This document shows positions 39,935-52,900 of a stretch of DNA of 64,000 nucleotides, piece by piece; the stretch's first letter is position 1; every line of letters starts with the position of its first letter. The notes beneath the pieces were generated by a model. It made no database searches and was not told where the DNA came from. It saw only the letters and a list, made by a program, of their open reading frames with translations. A program made the translations under genes and the position numbers. Source of the stretch: Protonemura montana. Its lineage: Eukaryota > Arthropoda > Insecta > Plecoptera > Nemouridae. The stretch lies in contig OX387611.1 of the NCBI GenBank assembly GCA_947568835.1, forward strand, positions 3,600,001-3,664,000, read 5' to 3'.

Positions 39935-40555
39935 TAATAAAACGTAAGACGTGTTAATATTCTTAGCGTTAATTATTCTATGTCAGTTTTTAGCTGCTGT
40001 CGAGAAATTTCTAAAATTTCAGCCTCGTTGTTATTGTTAGAGATATTACAACTGATTGTCGAAAAGTTAAATTATCGGGAATTCTAGAACATTTTCAACA
40101 AATGCACAATGGAACAACAATTTCCATCATTAAAAATATATATATAGCCAAAATACTGCCAATAAATTTTGCTATTACATGTTCTTAAAAGTAAAAGTTC
40201 ACTCTGGCTTATTTCGTAGCTTGGCCTCAAACACAAGCTGCTAGCTTGGCTTGACGGCCCGCGTTACTTTGGATTTTCGCTAGTCTTTATATCGACGCAA
40301 TAAAAAGTGTTTCGAGACTTACCTTCAGGTTTCAGGATATAGGACAACAAATTAAAGAGGTAAGACATAAAAAGCACTCATTTAGAGTTCGATTTGGTGG
40401 AAAATATTATTTTGCTCCAAATATTCTAAATAAACTGACATGATGTCCATGGTTTTGGTGAAAAATAAGGGCCTTCACTTCTTATTAAGCCCCAATACAA
40501 GGATCCTAAAATAAAGACAGGCTTAAGCTTTATGTGGGTGAACCTTTACTGGGGC
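39935..40555. other. Intergenic, little recognised
   Basis: No gene seen. A short stretch (40360-40445) reads RHKKHSFRVRFGGKYYFAPN and could be a LINE protein tail, but this is weak. Confidence 0.3.
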
Positions 40556-40557
40556 CT

Positions 40558-41822
40558 TACCTAGAGCAGCCATTTGGCGGTGCAACAATGGTGCTACATA
40601 ATACGACCGGTGGTATTATATAACCCCGACCTAGAGCAGCCATTTGGCGGTGCAACAATGGTGCTACACAATACGACCGGTGGTATTATATAACCCCGAC
40701 CTAGAGCGGTCATTTGGCGGTGCTACCATGGCGCTACATAATACGACCGGTGGTATTATATAACCCTGACCTAGAGCGGTCATTTGGTGGTGCTATCATA
40801 GTGCTACATAATACGACCGGTGGTATTATATAACCCCGACCTAGAGCGGTCATTTGGCGATGCTACCATGGTGCTACACAATACGACCGGTGGTATTATA
40901 TAACCCCGACCTAGAGCGGTCATTTGGCGGTGCAACAATGGTGCTACACAATACGACCGGTGGTATTATATAACCCCGACCTAGAGCGGTCATTTGGCGG
41001 TGCAACAATGGTGCTACACAATACGACCGTTGGTATTATATAACCCCGACCTAGAGCGGTCATTTGGCGGTGCTACCATGGTGCTACATAATACGACCGG
41101 TGGTATTATATAACCCTGACCTAGAGCGGTCATTTGGCAGTGCTACCATGGTGCTACATAATACGACCGGTGGTATTATCTAACCCTGACCTAGAGCGGT
41201 CATTTGGCGGTGCTACCATGGTGCTACATAATACGACCGGTGGTATTATATAACCCTGACCTAGAGCGGTCATTTGGCGGTGCTACCATGGTGCTACATA
41301 ATACGACCGGTGGTATTATATAACCCTGACCTAGAGCGGTCATTTGGCGGTGCTACCATGGTGCTACATAATACGACCGGTGGTATTATATAACCCTGAC
41401 CTAGAGCGGTCATTTGGCGGTGCTACCATGGTGCTACATAATACGACCGGTGGTATTATATAACCCCGACCTAGAGCGGTCATTTGGCGGTGCTACCATG
41501 GTGCTATACAATACGACCGATGGTATTATATAACCCCGACCTAGAGCGGTCATTTGGCGGTGCTACCATGGTGCTACATAATACGACCGGTGGTATTATA
41601 TAACCCCGACCTAGAGCGGTCATTTGGCGGGGCTACCATGGTGCTACACAACACGACCGGTGATATTATATAACCCCGACCTAGAGCGGTCATTTGGCGG
41701 TGCAACAATGGTGCTACATAATATGACCGGTGGTATTATATAACCCCGACCTAGAGCGGTCATTTGGCGGTGCTACCATGGTGCTTCATAATGCGACCGG
41801 TGGTATTATATAACCCCGACCT
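40558..41822 (+). repeat. 70-bp minisatellite, about 18 copies
   Basis: Same unit as 12078-12432, intergenic between the 1600-residue gene and the zinc-finger gene. Confidence 0.95.
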
Positions 41823-42016
41823 ATTTAGCTGAAAACAAAGTCGGGAGCAAAAGCTTGAAGCTTAGTTGCGTAGACGAGCGCTGTTGGCAGTGGATCGCTC
41901 GACATTTGAAAGAAATGCTGCGAGGCATTGTCAAGTTGCAAGTAAACCGGCCGCTCCTGCGAAAGAAAGTCCAGTTGAAACATTTCTAACAAGCTCTCCA
42001 CGCACATAGATACTAG

Positions 42017-42441
42017 CGTTGAGTGTGTAGGTTTTAGGTAGAGAAACAACGTCAATGTTACAGTCTCTGCGTGAAAGATGGCCGCCAAATGACTGCCTTA
42101 CCGACAAAAATGCAGAGTACCGGAACATCACGTTAAGTGGAGCCACTGTCGTATGAAATTTAATTTCGATATTTCTCGTAGGTTACTCGCTTTTTAATAT
42201 CGTTACGTGTATTTCAATCGTTGAGGTAAACATTGATGGAGATCTTTTGAGCATAAAAAGTCTCAAAAGCGAGTCAACCTACGAGAAATATTGAAATTAA
42301 ATTTCATAGGACAGTGGCTCCACTTAACGTGACGTTCCAGTACTCTGCTTTTTTGTCAGTAAGGTAGTCATTTGGCGGCCATTTTTCACGCAGAGACTCT
42401 AACATTGACGTTGAAACTCTACCTTTAACCTACACTCAACG
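42017..42441. mobile_element. Foldback MITE family E, supplying a stop codon
   Basis: Full-length copy (GCGTTGAGTGTGTAGG to CTACACTCAACG). The last exon of the zinc-finger gene runs into its right arm and stops there. Confidence 0.85.
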
Positions 42442-45400
42442 ATATTACTTTAAAAACCAAGTTGGGAGCATTTGTTAAAAAGCCAGTTGCTAATGGCAAC
42501 TGACAACAAACTAACGATAAATAAACCCAGTTCGGTCGAACTTCGGCCCGAAACCGGTTTCCACGAACCGGTTGCGCCGTCTCCTTGCCCTGCAACAAGT
42601 AGACCCGGTTTTCCCCGGAATCCTGCGCCATGACAGCGCACTCCGATTCCAGCGCGACGGCGGCGGCAACTTCGCTCGACCCTGGCTTCTGTTCCCCGTG
42701 CACTTTCCTGTCAATCAAATCGCAAACACTATTTAATAATGGTTTTTAGACTCATGTCTACTTCATCTAAACTTAGCACTAGTTTTAAGAAAAACTATTT
42801 CAAATGGGTTTTGAATGCTAAGTAAAGGACAACTAAAATTTCCCGACATTTCGTAACATGTACTTCTTCAAGGACTGCTCTTACCCTTGATAAAGTAACA
42901 GGTACAAGTTACGAAACGTCGGGAATTTTAGTTGTTCTTCACTTGGCATTCAAAACCCAGTTGAAATAGTTTTTCTTAACACTATTTAATATTTAATTCT
43001 TTTTCACGATTGATTGATTTGTCAAGTAACATTTTAGAATGACTCCAAATCACAGACTAATTCAGATCTTTTTCTTTCTGGGCCTTTTCCTTGCGTGGGT
43101 TTCATCAGCAGACCTAGTAAGTCGGCTAAATGTAATCATTTCCGTAAAACCACTAATCAAAGTTAGGGTTCAGCTAAACTATAAATAAAAAGTGGGCGAT
43201 AAGCAAACACCAGCGTTCATTGACAAATAAATCACCCGGACGTAACCTAGCCTAACATAACCTAGCCTGACATAACCTCGCCAAGGCAAACATAACCCCA
43301 CTTACTTGAGGTGGAGCTTCAGGTCCCAGTTGCCCGCATAGGTCTTCGAGCAGTGCTGGCAGTGGAAGCGTTTCTCTCCACGGTGCCGTCGTGTGTGCTC
43401 GTCAAGCTTGGACTTGCGGATGAATCCCTTGCCGCATGTGGGACAGAGGTGCGGACGTTCGCCTGGCAATCACCGAGCTCTTTAAATCACTTTTCATTAC
43501 CCTCTGGCCAGCAATCCATTGTTAATGCAATGGATTTTGCCACACAGATGGTCTGTCCTATGTTAAAAGTGGATCCAGCACACAGATGGTGTGCCCTATG
43601 TTAAAAGTGGATCCAGCACACAGATGGTCTGTCCTATGTTAAAAGTAGATCCAGCACGCAGATGGTCTGTCCTATGTTAAAAGTGAATCCAGCTCACAGA
43701 TGGTATGTCCTATGTTAAAAGTGGATTCAGCACACAGATGGTTTGTCCTATGTTAAAATTGGATCCAGCACACAGATGGTCTGTCCTATGTTAAAAGTGG
43801 ATCTAGCACACAGATGGTCTGTCCTATGTTAAAAGTGAATCCAGCACACAGATGGTCTGTCCTATGTTAAAAGTGGATCCACCACACAGATGGTATGTCC
43901 TATGTTAAAAGTGGATCCAGAACAAAGATGGTCTGTCCTATGTTAAAAGTGGATCTAGCACACAGATGGTCTGTCCTATGTTAAAAGTGGATCCAGCACA
44001 CAGATGATTTGTCCTCATTTTTAAAGTGTTAAAAGCCGTGAAAGCGTTTACCTGTGTGAATCCGCGTGTGGAAAAGCAGCTTCTCCTTCTGCTGGAACTT
44101 CTTGTCGCAGTGCGCGCAGGTAAACTGCAACGGCTGCGTGTGGACCTTGATGTGTGCGTTCAGGCTGCTCGGCGTTAGGAACTTAGTACCACAAACCTGC
44201 ACGCAGAGAAAAAAATTATTTTAATAGTAGATTTGTGACTCTGTCCCAGTGCAACTTTCACGTGTTCGACTGGACATGTGACTCTGTCCCAGTGCATCTT
44301 TCACGTGTTCGACTGGACATGTGACTCTGTCCCAGTGCAACTTTCACGTGTTCGACTGGACATGTGACTCTGTCCCAGTGCAACTTTCACGTGTTCGACT
44401 GGGCATGTGACTCTGTCCCAGTGCAACTTTCACGTGTTCGACTGGGCATGTGACTCTGTCCCAGTGCAACTTTCACGTGTTTGGGTGGGAGCGCTCTAGC
44501 TTGGAGCTGGTACTAACCCGGTGGAGGGCATGACGCCTTAAAGCAAGTTTTAAACCAGCCCTGGTGCAGACCAGTTAAAAACGCCTAAGATTCTTTTAAT
44601 ACTGGATCGGCGAACAGATTTCAGTCAAGTAATACCAACCTGACAAAGATAGGTCTTCTCCAATGAGTGCCTTGCTATGCAGTGGTTTGTCAACTGCACT
44701 TTTTTCCTGAACGACAGTTGGCAATGCATGCAAGTTAGCTGAGCCGGCTTCTGCCTCTCGTGCATGTTGACCTGGTGCTTCTGCAATGAAGTACGTCGCT
44801 GAAAGTTTGCATCGCATTCGTCACACTTGAAGCACTTTTTGCCCCTGAAACAAGAATAAGGCATTTATTTGTGAAATCTAAGTTCAAACGCTTGCACTGC
44901 GCTAAGTATTTAATTATTAGGAACACTAATAACCTCTCAAAAATAAACGTCCAAACGGGGACTCCCACCCTGATCTCCACCTGTCGCAGGTGTTCCTCTA
45001 GCCAATTGAGCTACTTGAACCTCGATCTCAACCTGTCGCAGGTGTTACTTTAAGCAATTGAGCTACTTGGGCCCCGATCTCCACCTGTCGCAGGTGTTGC
45101 TCTAACCAATTGAGCTACTTGGGCCCCGATCTCCAACTGTCGCGGGTGTCGCCCTAACCAATCGAACTATTTGGACATGTCCATTTAAGAGGATTTTATT
45201 GCATTTGGGCACCAAACGATATCAATCGACAGATTTGCAGATGTCGGCTGCACTGGTCTGTACTCCACACCTACACATAATACCAGTGCAAAGCTCAAAA
45301 AAATTTCGTGGTATCTGCGATACAAAGAAAACTCGTAAAAATACAGCTTACCTCAAAGACTGTAATTTACATAAGTACTTAATTGCACTCCTTCTCTTTT

Positions 45401-48400
45401 CTCTTTTAGCACAACAATATCCAGTCTCTTGGCATCCTATTCACAATATCCAGTCTCTTGGCATCCTATTCACAATATCCAGCCTCTTGGCACCCTATTC
45501 ACAATATCCAGCCTCTTGGAACCCTATTCACAATATCCAGCCTCTTGGCATCCTATTCACAATATCCAGTCTCTTGGCATCCTATTCACAATATCCAGAC
45601 TCTTGGCATCCTATTCACAATATCCAGCCTCTTGGCACCCTATTCACAATATCCAGCCTCTTGGCAGCCTATTCACAATATCCAGCCTCTTGGCATCCTA
45701 TTCACAATATCCAGTCTCTTGGCATCCTATTCACAATATCCAGCCTCTTGGCACCCTATTCACAATATCCAGCCTCTTGGCAGCCTATTCACAATATCCA
45801 GCCTCTTGGCATCCTATTCACAATATCCAGCCTCTTGGCACCCTATTCACAATATCCAGCCTCTTGGCATCCTATTCACAATATCCAGTCTCTTGGCATC
45901 CTATTCACAATATCTAGCCTCTTGGCATCCTATTCACAATATCCAGCCTCTTGGAACCCTATTCACAATACCCTGCCTCTTGACATCCTATTCACAATAT
46001 CCAGCCTCTTGGCATCCTATTCACAATATCCAGCCTCTTGGCACCCTATTCACAATATCTAGCCTCTTGGCATCCTATTCACAATATCCAGTCTCTTGGC
46101 ATCCTATTCACAATATCCAGCCTCTTGGCATCCTATTCACAATATCCAGCCTCTTGGCATCCTATTCACAATATCCAGCCTCTTGGCACCCTATTCACAA
46201 TATCTAGCCTCTTGGCATCCTATTCACAATATCCAGCCTCTTGGAACCCTATTCACAATACCCTGCCTCTTGACATCCTATTCACAATATCCAGCCTCTT
46301 GGCATCCTATTCACAATATCCAGCCTCTTGGCACCCTATTCACAATATCTAGCCTCTTGGCACCCTATTCACAATATCCAGTCTCTTGGCATCCTATTCA
46401 CAATATCCAGCCTCTTGGCACCCTATTCACAATATCCAGCCTCTTAGCACCCTATTCACAATATCCAGTCTCTTGGCATCCTATTCACAATATCCAGCCT
46501 CTTGGCATCCTATTCACAATATCCAGCCTCTTGGCATCCTATTCACAATATCCAGCCTCTTGGCACCCTATTCACAATATCTAGCCTCTTGGCATCCTAT
46601 TCACAATATCCAGCCTCTTGGAACCCTATTCACAATACCCTGCCTCTTGACATCCTATTCACAATATCCAGCCTCTTGGCATCCTATTCACAATATCCAG
46701 CCTCTTGGCACCCTATTCACAATATCTAGCCTCTTGGCACCCTATTCACAATATCCAGTCTCTTGGCATCCTATTCACAATATCCAGCCTCTTGGCACCC
46801 TATTCACAATATCCAGCCTCTTAGCACCCTATTCACAATATCCAGTCTCTTGACACCCTATTCACAATATCCAGCCTCTTGTCATCCTATTCACAATATC
46901 CAGCCTCTTGGCACATCTCCAGCCAGCAAGGTTTGTCCTTGTCTTTCTTATGCTCATTCTGTGTTTTACTTAATAACATTAAATATTTTATTTAGTTTAG
47001 TAAACAAAGTTTTTTTTTGTCAAAATCGTATTTTAACATTAGATAGAAACGAAATGTTACTTAGATATGCGAGGTCTGTTGAGTCTACTCACTTGTGTTT
47101 GTCGTTCTTGTGCTGATTGAGCGTGTTCTTGAAGTCGAAGATCTTCTTGCACACGTGGCACGGATACGGGCCGGGCAAGCACCGCGGCAGGTGGTACGAC
47201 ATCCGCTCTACGCTGCGGTACTCCTCGTGACACGTCCCGCAGACAAAGCTCGTTACAGAGTTTAGACGACGCAGGCTCAAGACCAGGCTTTGCTGCTGCT
47301 CGGCCATCGGTCGCAGCTGGAAAAATAGGTTCGAGATTATGTTTGTTTTGGTATAACTTACAAATATGTTTCATCCTTACGAGGCAAAGACTAGCACAGA
47401 TAAAGCTAGCACAGATATTCCATCCTTATGAGGCAAAGACTAGCACAGATAAAGCTTGCACAGATATTCCATCCTTATGAGGCAAAGACTACTACAGATA
47501 AAGCTTGCACAGATATTCCATCCTTATGAGGCAAAGACTAGCACAGATAAAGCTTGCACAGATATTCCATCCTTATGAGGCAAAGACTACCACATATCTG
47601 GTTCTATGCTCTGCTGTCTTTTGCAAAAGTAATTGAAGTTGCAATGTAGATCAGCTGAGATTTTTTTTTGGGAACCATGAAATTACTGATTTTGCAAAGT
47701 TCATAAACAAGATATGCTAAGATATACAACGATCAGGTACTTATTTAACCAATTACCAGCCACCGTACACGCTTGTCTACACCTGTTTGAAGCGTGATTT
47801 GGTGTAATCTGTCTTAGATTTTATGAAAGTAATTGATTATTATGAAACTATATCGTAGAATGGAACTGTAAAAGCTTGATTTTTATTTTTAATTTTTTTT
47901 CTTATAGATGTTATTTTGTTCAATTTGATATAATTACTATCATCTAAGCATAAGATTGCACGTGGTTTTCTCTTGGGCTTTAATTGGTCAAATTGACATA
48001 GAAATATTGGTGTGTGCCGGCCCATGTGTCAATCTAAAATGTGCCAGTATTTTCTGATTGACTTGAGACTACCTTTTTAAAATACTGAACTTTACATGTT
48101 CGACATTGCCAAACAAGACACTATCTAGCTAGCACATTGTTGATTGTCAATACAGTTCATGAGCTAAGTGTCTAAACCCAACTTTTTTCTAAACCTTTTA
48201 AACTAGGGTATCGTCGTTGTGTGCAGGTTCTCGGTAGAGTTTCAACGTCAATGTTACAGTCTCTGCGTGAAAGATGGCCGCCAAATGACTACCTTACCGA
48301 CAAAAATGCAGAGTACCGGAACATCACGTTAAGTGGAGCCACTGTCGTATGAAATTTAATTTCAATATTTCTCGTAGGTTAACTCGCTTTTAAGACTTTT

Positions 48401-49666
48401 CATGCTTAAAAAATCTCCATCAATGTTTACCTCGACGATTGATAAACACGTAACGATATTCAAAAGCGAGTAACCTACAAGAAATATCAAAATTAAATTT
48501 CATACGACAGTGGCTCCACTTAACGTGACGTTCCGGTACTCTGCATTTTTGTCGGTAAGGTAGTCATTTGGCGGCCATCTTTCACGCAGAGACTGTAACA
48601 TTGACGTAGTTTCTCTACCTATAACCTACACTCAACGATATCGTCAAATACAATAATAACCAATTCCATTGACAAGTAATTTCACAGTTAATGATCTGAA
48701 AACCAAAACGTACTAAGTCTGAATCGGTGCAAATGTGTTCAACAAATTCTTTCTTGGTCCAAAAATTTAAAGAACACGATCGACAACAGAAGAAAGGCAG
48801 CTCAGCTTCGACGGCAGGGACTTGAGCTTCTTCCGATAATATCTCTTGATTAAAAGTCACATTTTGTTTGGTAACTCTACGGACACCTCTAGTTCTTTTC
48901 TTTGGTTCTCTTTTCCTTTTGCGAACACTTGGCTTCACTTTGTGCAACTCTTCGCCACTACTCGAATTGTTTTCTAGATTAGTTTGAGTTGGAAATGAGA
49001 TGTCGTCAAGGATCGGCGTAGGTTCTGATTCACATAGAAATTTATTCTCAATGAATTCCGGGCTACCATTTTGCGACCCGAGAGCAAACGAATCTGGGGT
49101 AATGTGGTTGGATTCGTCTAAGACCACTTGTTGCAGATTGAATAGATGTTGATGAATCGATGTCTCAGTGTTGAACTGGACATCTGCAGCGATAACCTGA
49201 AACAAAGTAAGTAATATAATTGATTAAGTGGAATTTAGACATAGAGGGAAAGAGGATGTTTTAGAGAATGGTAAGGTTATGAAATTGGGATAAACAAGGC
49301 ATGTGGGTGAGGTAGGTAAGGTTGTGATTCACGTCTTGAAATTTCCAAACTTACTTCAAGTTGATTGGAAAACTCTCGAATGAAGGTCTTGAAGTTGACT
49401 GTTATGTGATCCTGACTTAAATCAGGTTTTAGTCTATAATTGAAGATTAGAGTGTCAAAGATGTCTAGGGCTGCAATCTGAAAAGGAGGAAGCAAACGCG
49501 TTGTTGTAGCAAATTAACAAGTCAGAATAAAGTATGATTCATTCACCCCCGGGGAAGAGATTTTTTTTTTAATTAAGTCCCATGGAATGTAAATGTTTGA
49601 ACTTGCTTTCTGTAGAAACATTTCTAAATGTGCAAATGTTGCACCAACGATACACTGATACGCCAT
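42425..49666 (-). CDS. C2H2 zinc-finger protein, nine fingers
   Basis: Probable nuclear DNA-binding protein; no orthologue recognised. Exons (minus): 49547-49666, 49355-49477, 48714-49196, 47093-47316, 44640-44844, 44052-44196, 43306-43462 and a last exon starting at 42707. All phases agree. The N-terminus MAYQCIVGATFAHLEMFLQK is not a ZAD or KRAB domain. A basic patch (RKRKREPKKRTRG) precedes the fingers. Finger starts: FFCCRSC (partial), FVCGTC (C2HC-like), YPCHVC, FKCDEC, LTCMHC, YLCQVC (across an exon junction), FTCAHC, HLCPTC, FHCQHC. Linkers HTGERP and HRGEKR occur between the last three. The final finger ends KLHLKKVH across the last junction. The frame runs on to a stop at 42425 within the terminal inverted repeat of a foldback MITE (579 residues). 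Another last exon beyond the MITE (41825-41970) cannot be excluded. Confidence 0.86.
42738..42976. mobile_element. Foldback MITE family D
   Basis: Arms GGGTTTTGAATGCTAAGTAA and TTCACTTGGCATTCAAAACC, with GTAACAGGTACAAGTTACGA inside. Zinc-finger gene intron. Confidence 0.8.
43536..44016 (+). repeat. 38-bp minisatellite, about 12 copies
   Basis: Unit contains CACACAGATGGTCTGTCCTA and TGTTAAAAGTGGATCCAG. Zinc-finger gene intron. Confidence 0.95.
44236..44485 (+). repeat. 43-bp minisatellite, about 6 copies
   Basis: Unit contains CATGTGACTCTGTCCCAGTG and AACTTTCACGTGTTCGACTG. An inverted array lies in the PSMD11 intron at 52462-52955. Confidence 0.95.
44868..45205 (-). mobile_element. tRNA-like repeat (family T1), four partial heads
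   Basis: Inverted tRNA-half units (AACCAATTGAGCTACTTGGG) repeated about four times, with the AACGCTTGCACTGCG flank. Zinc-finger gene intron. Confidence 0.8.
45412..46915 (+). repeat. 29-bp minisatellite, about 52 copies
   Basis: Unit contains CACAATATCCAGCCTCTTGG then CATCCTATT. Because 29 is not a multiple of three and no frame has a stop, all plus-strand frames stay open and read SSLLASYSQYPASWHPIHNI-type repeats. Higher-order blocks recur, for example the variant with CACAATACCCTGCCTCTTGA. Zinc-finger gene intron. Confidence 0.95.
47373..47593 (+). repeat. 49-bp minisatellite, about 4.5 copies
   Basis: Same unit and orientation as 5214-5542. Zinc-finger gene intron. Confidence 0.95.
48215..48638. 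mobile_element. Foldback MITE family E with target-site duplication
   Basis: Element flanked by TATCGT at 48209-48214 and 48639-48644. About 424 bp, long inverted arms, zinc-finger gene intron. Confidence 0.85.
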
Positions 49667-49951
49667 TTTTTCACCTTGGCATTTGACGTTTGTATTTGAG
49701 TCAAGTTGGTGCGGGACTAATGCGGGACATTCAAATGGGCCGAAAAATAAATTACAATAAATTGTTCATGAAAGCTCCAAAATACCACTTAAATTGTTTT
49801 CAACTTTAAAGATAAATCTTTTGTTTGATTTCAAACAAAATTTTTCGTTAATATGTAAATCAAAAATATCTGTCGCAATTTAGTTGCTGTGTTCGCTCCA
49901 GTTGTTAGGTTGCTCGACCTCCATTGATGACGGAGCGGTTTGTCTAGAAAA
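49667..49951. promoter_or_regulatory. Shared promoter between the zinc-finger gene and PSMD11
   Basis: The start codons of the two divergent genes are 285 bp apart. No TATA box is seen. The region contains the paired phrases GCGGGACTAATGCGGGACAT. Bidirectional use is inferred from spacing. Confidence 0.5.
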
Positions 49952-52900
49952 ATGGCAGGCGCAATGTTGTTCGAAAGGTCTCAGACCCTTTCACATCCAA
50001 ATCGTGAAGAAAGTATGCTATTTTTGAGTCAATTCGGTACAGCAGAACATACAGCAGTTGAAGATGAAGACAAAATTCGCCACATGGAACAGGAAATCCT
50101 CGATATGGGTGAGCAATACAAAAACGAGGGCAAAGCCTTGGAGCTAGCGGAGCTCATCAAGACCACCAGGCCATTTCTGAGTCATATCAGTAAAGCAAAG
50201 GCAGCTAAATTGGTTCGATCTCTTGTCGACTTTTTCCTCGATCTTGAAGCTGGAATTGGTATAGAGGTACAACTTTGCAAAGAATGCATCGAATGGGCAA
50301 AAGACGAGCGGAGAACTTTCCTTCGCCAATCTTTGGAGGCACGGCTCGTTGCTCTGTACTTCGACACAGGCATGTTTTCCGAAGCCCTGGTCCTCGGCTC
50401 TACACTTTTAAAAGAACTGAAGAAACTCGACGATAAAAATCTCCTCGTTGAAGTACAACTCCTCGAAAGCAAGACTTATCACGCTCTCAAGAATTTGCCG
50501 AAAGCCAGAGCTGCTTTAACATCTGGCCGAACGACTGCCAACTCGATTTATTGCCCGCCAAAACTTCAAGCCTCTCTCGATCTCCAATCCGGAATCCTAC
50601 ATGCTGCCGACGAACGAGATTTCAAAACCGCTTACTCCTATTTCTATGAAGCATTTGAAGGTTACGACAGCGTCGACTGCCCAAAAGCTTTGACGGCGCT
50701 CAAGTACATGCTTCTCTCGAAGATCATGCTGAACACCCCAGAAGACGTTCAGCAGATTATCAGCGGGAAACTGGCGTTGAAACACGCAGGCAGGGATATC
50801 GAAGCGATGAAGGCAGTTGCTGATGCCAGTCACAAGAGGTCGCTTGCTGATTTCCAAAAGAGCCTCTCACTTTACAAGGTAATACTAGCAGTACCCGCTG
50901 CCAGAAGGCCGCTTAAGATTTTGGGGAAGTGGGCATTTTGGTTTAAACGTTTCTCGATTCGAAGCATATTTAAAAAAATAACCATTTCATACGAAAAAAT
51001 ACCATACAATACCATACAAAACCAAACAATACCAAACAATACCATAGAAGGTAATATTCTTTGTTGCTTTGTTGTTGTGTTGACCGGTCTAATATGATGT
51101 TGCAAGGTTGCACAATGTCTTGCAACATTGTCATCTTGTGAATGACTTGTGTTTTTATAAAATTACTTAATATACTGAATAATAGGTATACTTTTTAGAA
51201 CCTTATTATGAAATGAACGATGCAGTTATTATGGGTTGAAGACCCATGTAAACTTTATCCTACCTTAGCACTAATTTTGAAGAGAAGAAACTAACTGGGA
51301 TTTCAAAATCTAACTAAAATACTATTACTTTACTTCTTTAAGTGTTATACCTGTTACTTTATCAAGGGTGATAGCAGTTTTTTCCCTCAATAAATTAATG
51401 GGCATAAACTATGAAACATTGAAAAAGTTTGTTAAATTTTACTTGGCGCTCAAAAACCCAGGAGTAAATCATTTTGTTTCAGGGCAGCAATACTTCAAAA
51501 TAATGATTTTGGTTATATGTTGAAGATAATTAAAGTTAATTTTTGGACTCATGTCTACTTGATTTATCCTTAGCAATAGTTTTAACAAAAACTATTTCAA
51601 CTGGGTTTTGAATGCTAAGTGAAGAACAACTAAATTTCCCGACGTTTCGTAACTCTCTGTGGGGAGAAACGTGAAAAGTTAGTCTTAAATTGTAGATTAC
51701 ATTTTCTGAGGTAATTGTTATAATTTTATGTGGTTTCTTTTGTTATCAGAAAATTGTCAGGACTGCTTTTACCCTTGATAAAGTAACTAGTGCAAGTTAC
51801 AAAACGTTGGGAAATTTAGTTGTTCTTTACTTAGCATTCAAAACCCATTTCAAATATTTTTTGTTATGTTTAAATTTCTGGCTAGAAATAACAGATTAAG
51901 AGTTCCCAAAGCCTGGTAAATGACTTGGGGAAGATGAAAGCCTTGTTTACTTATTGAAGTATCATCTGGCAATTCTACACTACGTAAATAATACAAAATG
52001 AACGCTGTATCTTTTACGGTTGACATTTCCAACTCTAACAAGCCAGATTCCTCTCTGTTCTTCTCCCCCAGTTCATACAAAATGATAACACAGTTTCAAC
52101 TCTTTGCCCATCTTTCAGAATCACTTTCTCGCCATGTAGATCCGGGCACTAACCTGTGTTTATTTGCAGGCTGAGTTGGAAGATGACACGATCGTGTGCG
52201 CTCACCTTGGAACTTTGTACGACACGATGCTCGAACAGAACTTGTGCCGTATTATCGAGCCATACTCACGCGTACAGGTACGATCGCACATCATTCACTC
52301 TACTATGAGTCGGAAAGTTTCGACTTGATATGAAGGCTATTCAATCGTATTTAAACATATATCTACCTAAAATATTGGGTAAGAGCCCACCTGGCTATAA
52401 GTACTCTCTTTAGTTAATCTCGGAGCGAGAACAGTGCATCGGGAGTGACCCAAGAGCGAGCAACTCTGCCAGTCGAACACGTGAAAGTTGCACTGGGACA
52501 GAGTCACATGCCCAGTCCAACACGTGAAAGTTGCACTGGGGCAGAGTCACATGCCCAGTCGAACACATGAAAGTTGCACTGGGACATAGTCACATACCCA
52601 GTCGAACACGTGAAAGTTGCACTGGGGCAGAGTCACATGCCCAGTCGAACACGTGAAAGTTGCACTGGGGCAGAGTCACATGCCCAGTCGAACACGTGAA
52701 AGTTGCACTGGGACAGAGTCACATACCCAGACGAACATGTGAAAGTTGCACTGGGACAGTCACATGCCCAGTCGAACACATGAAAGTTGCACTGGGACAG
52801 AGTCACATGACCAGTCGAACACGTGAAAGTTGCACTGGGACAGAGTCACATGCCCAGTCGAACACGTGAAAGTTGCACTGGGACAGAGTCACATGCCGAG

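Noticed and set aside
41825-41990. True last exon of the zinc-finger gene
   Set aside because: It has a plausible acceptor and stop, but no matching donor could be fixed in the preceding exon. Kept only as an alternative.
45199-46853. Several plus-strand frames of 75-287 codons reading QYPASWHP repeats
   Set aside because: They are products of the 29-bp array, open in all three frames, inside an intron of a minus-strand gene.
45412-46915. CRISPR-like direct repeats
   Set aside because: Units are contiguous without unique spacers, and the host is a eukaryote.
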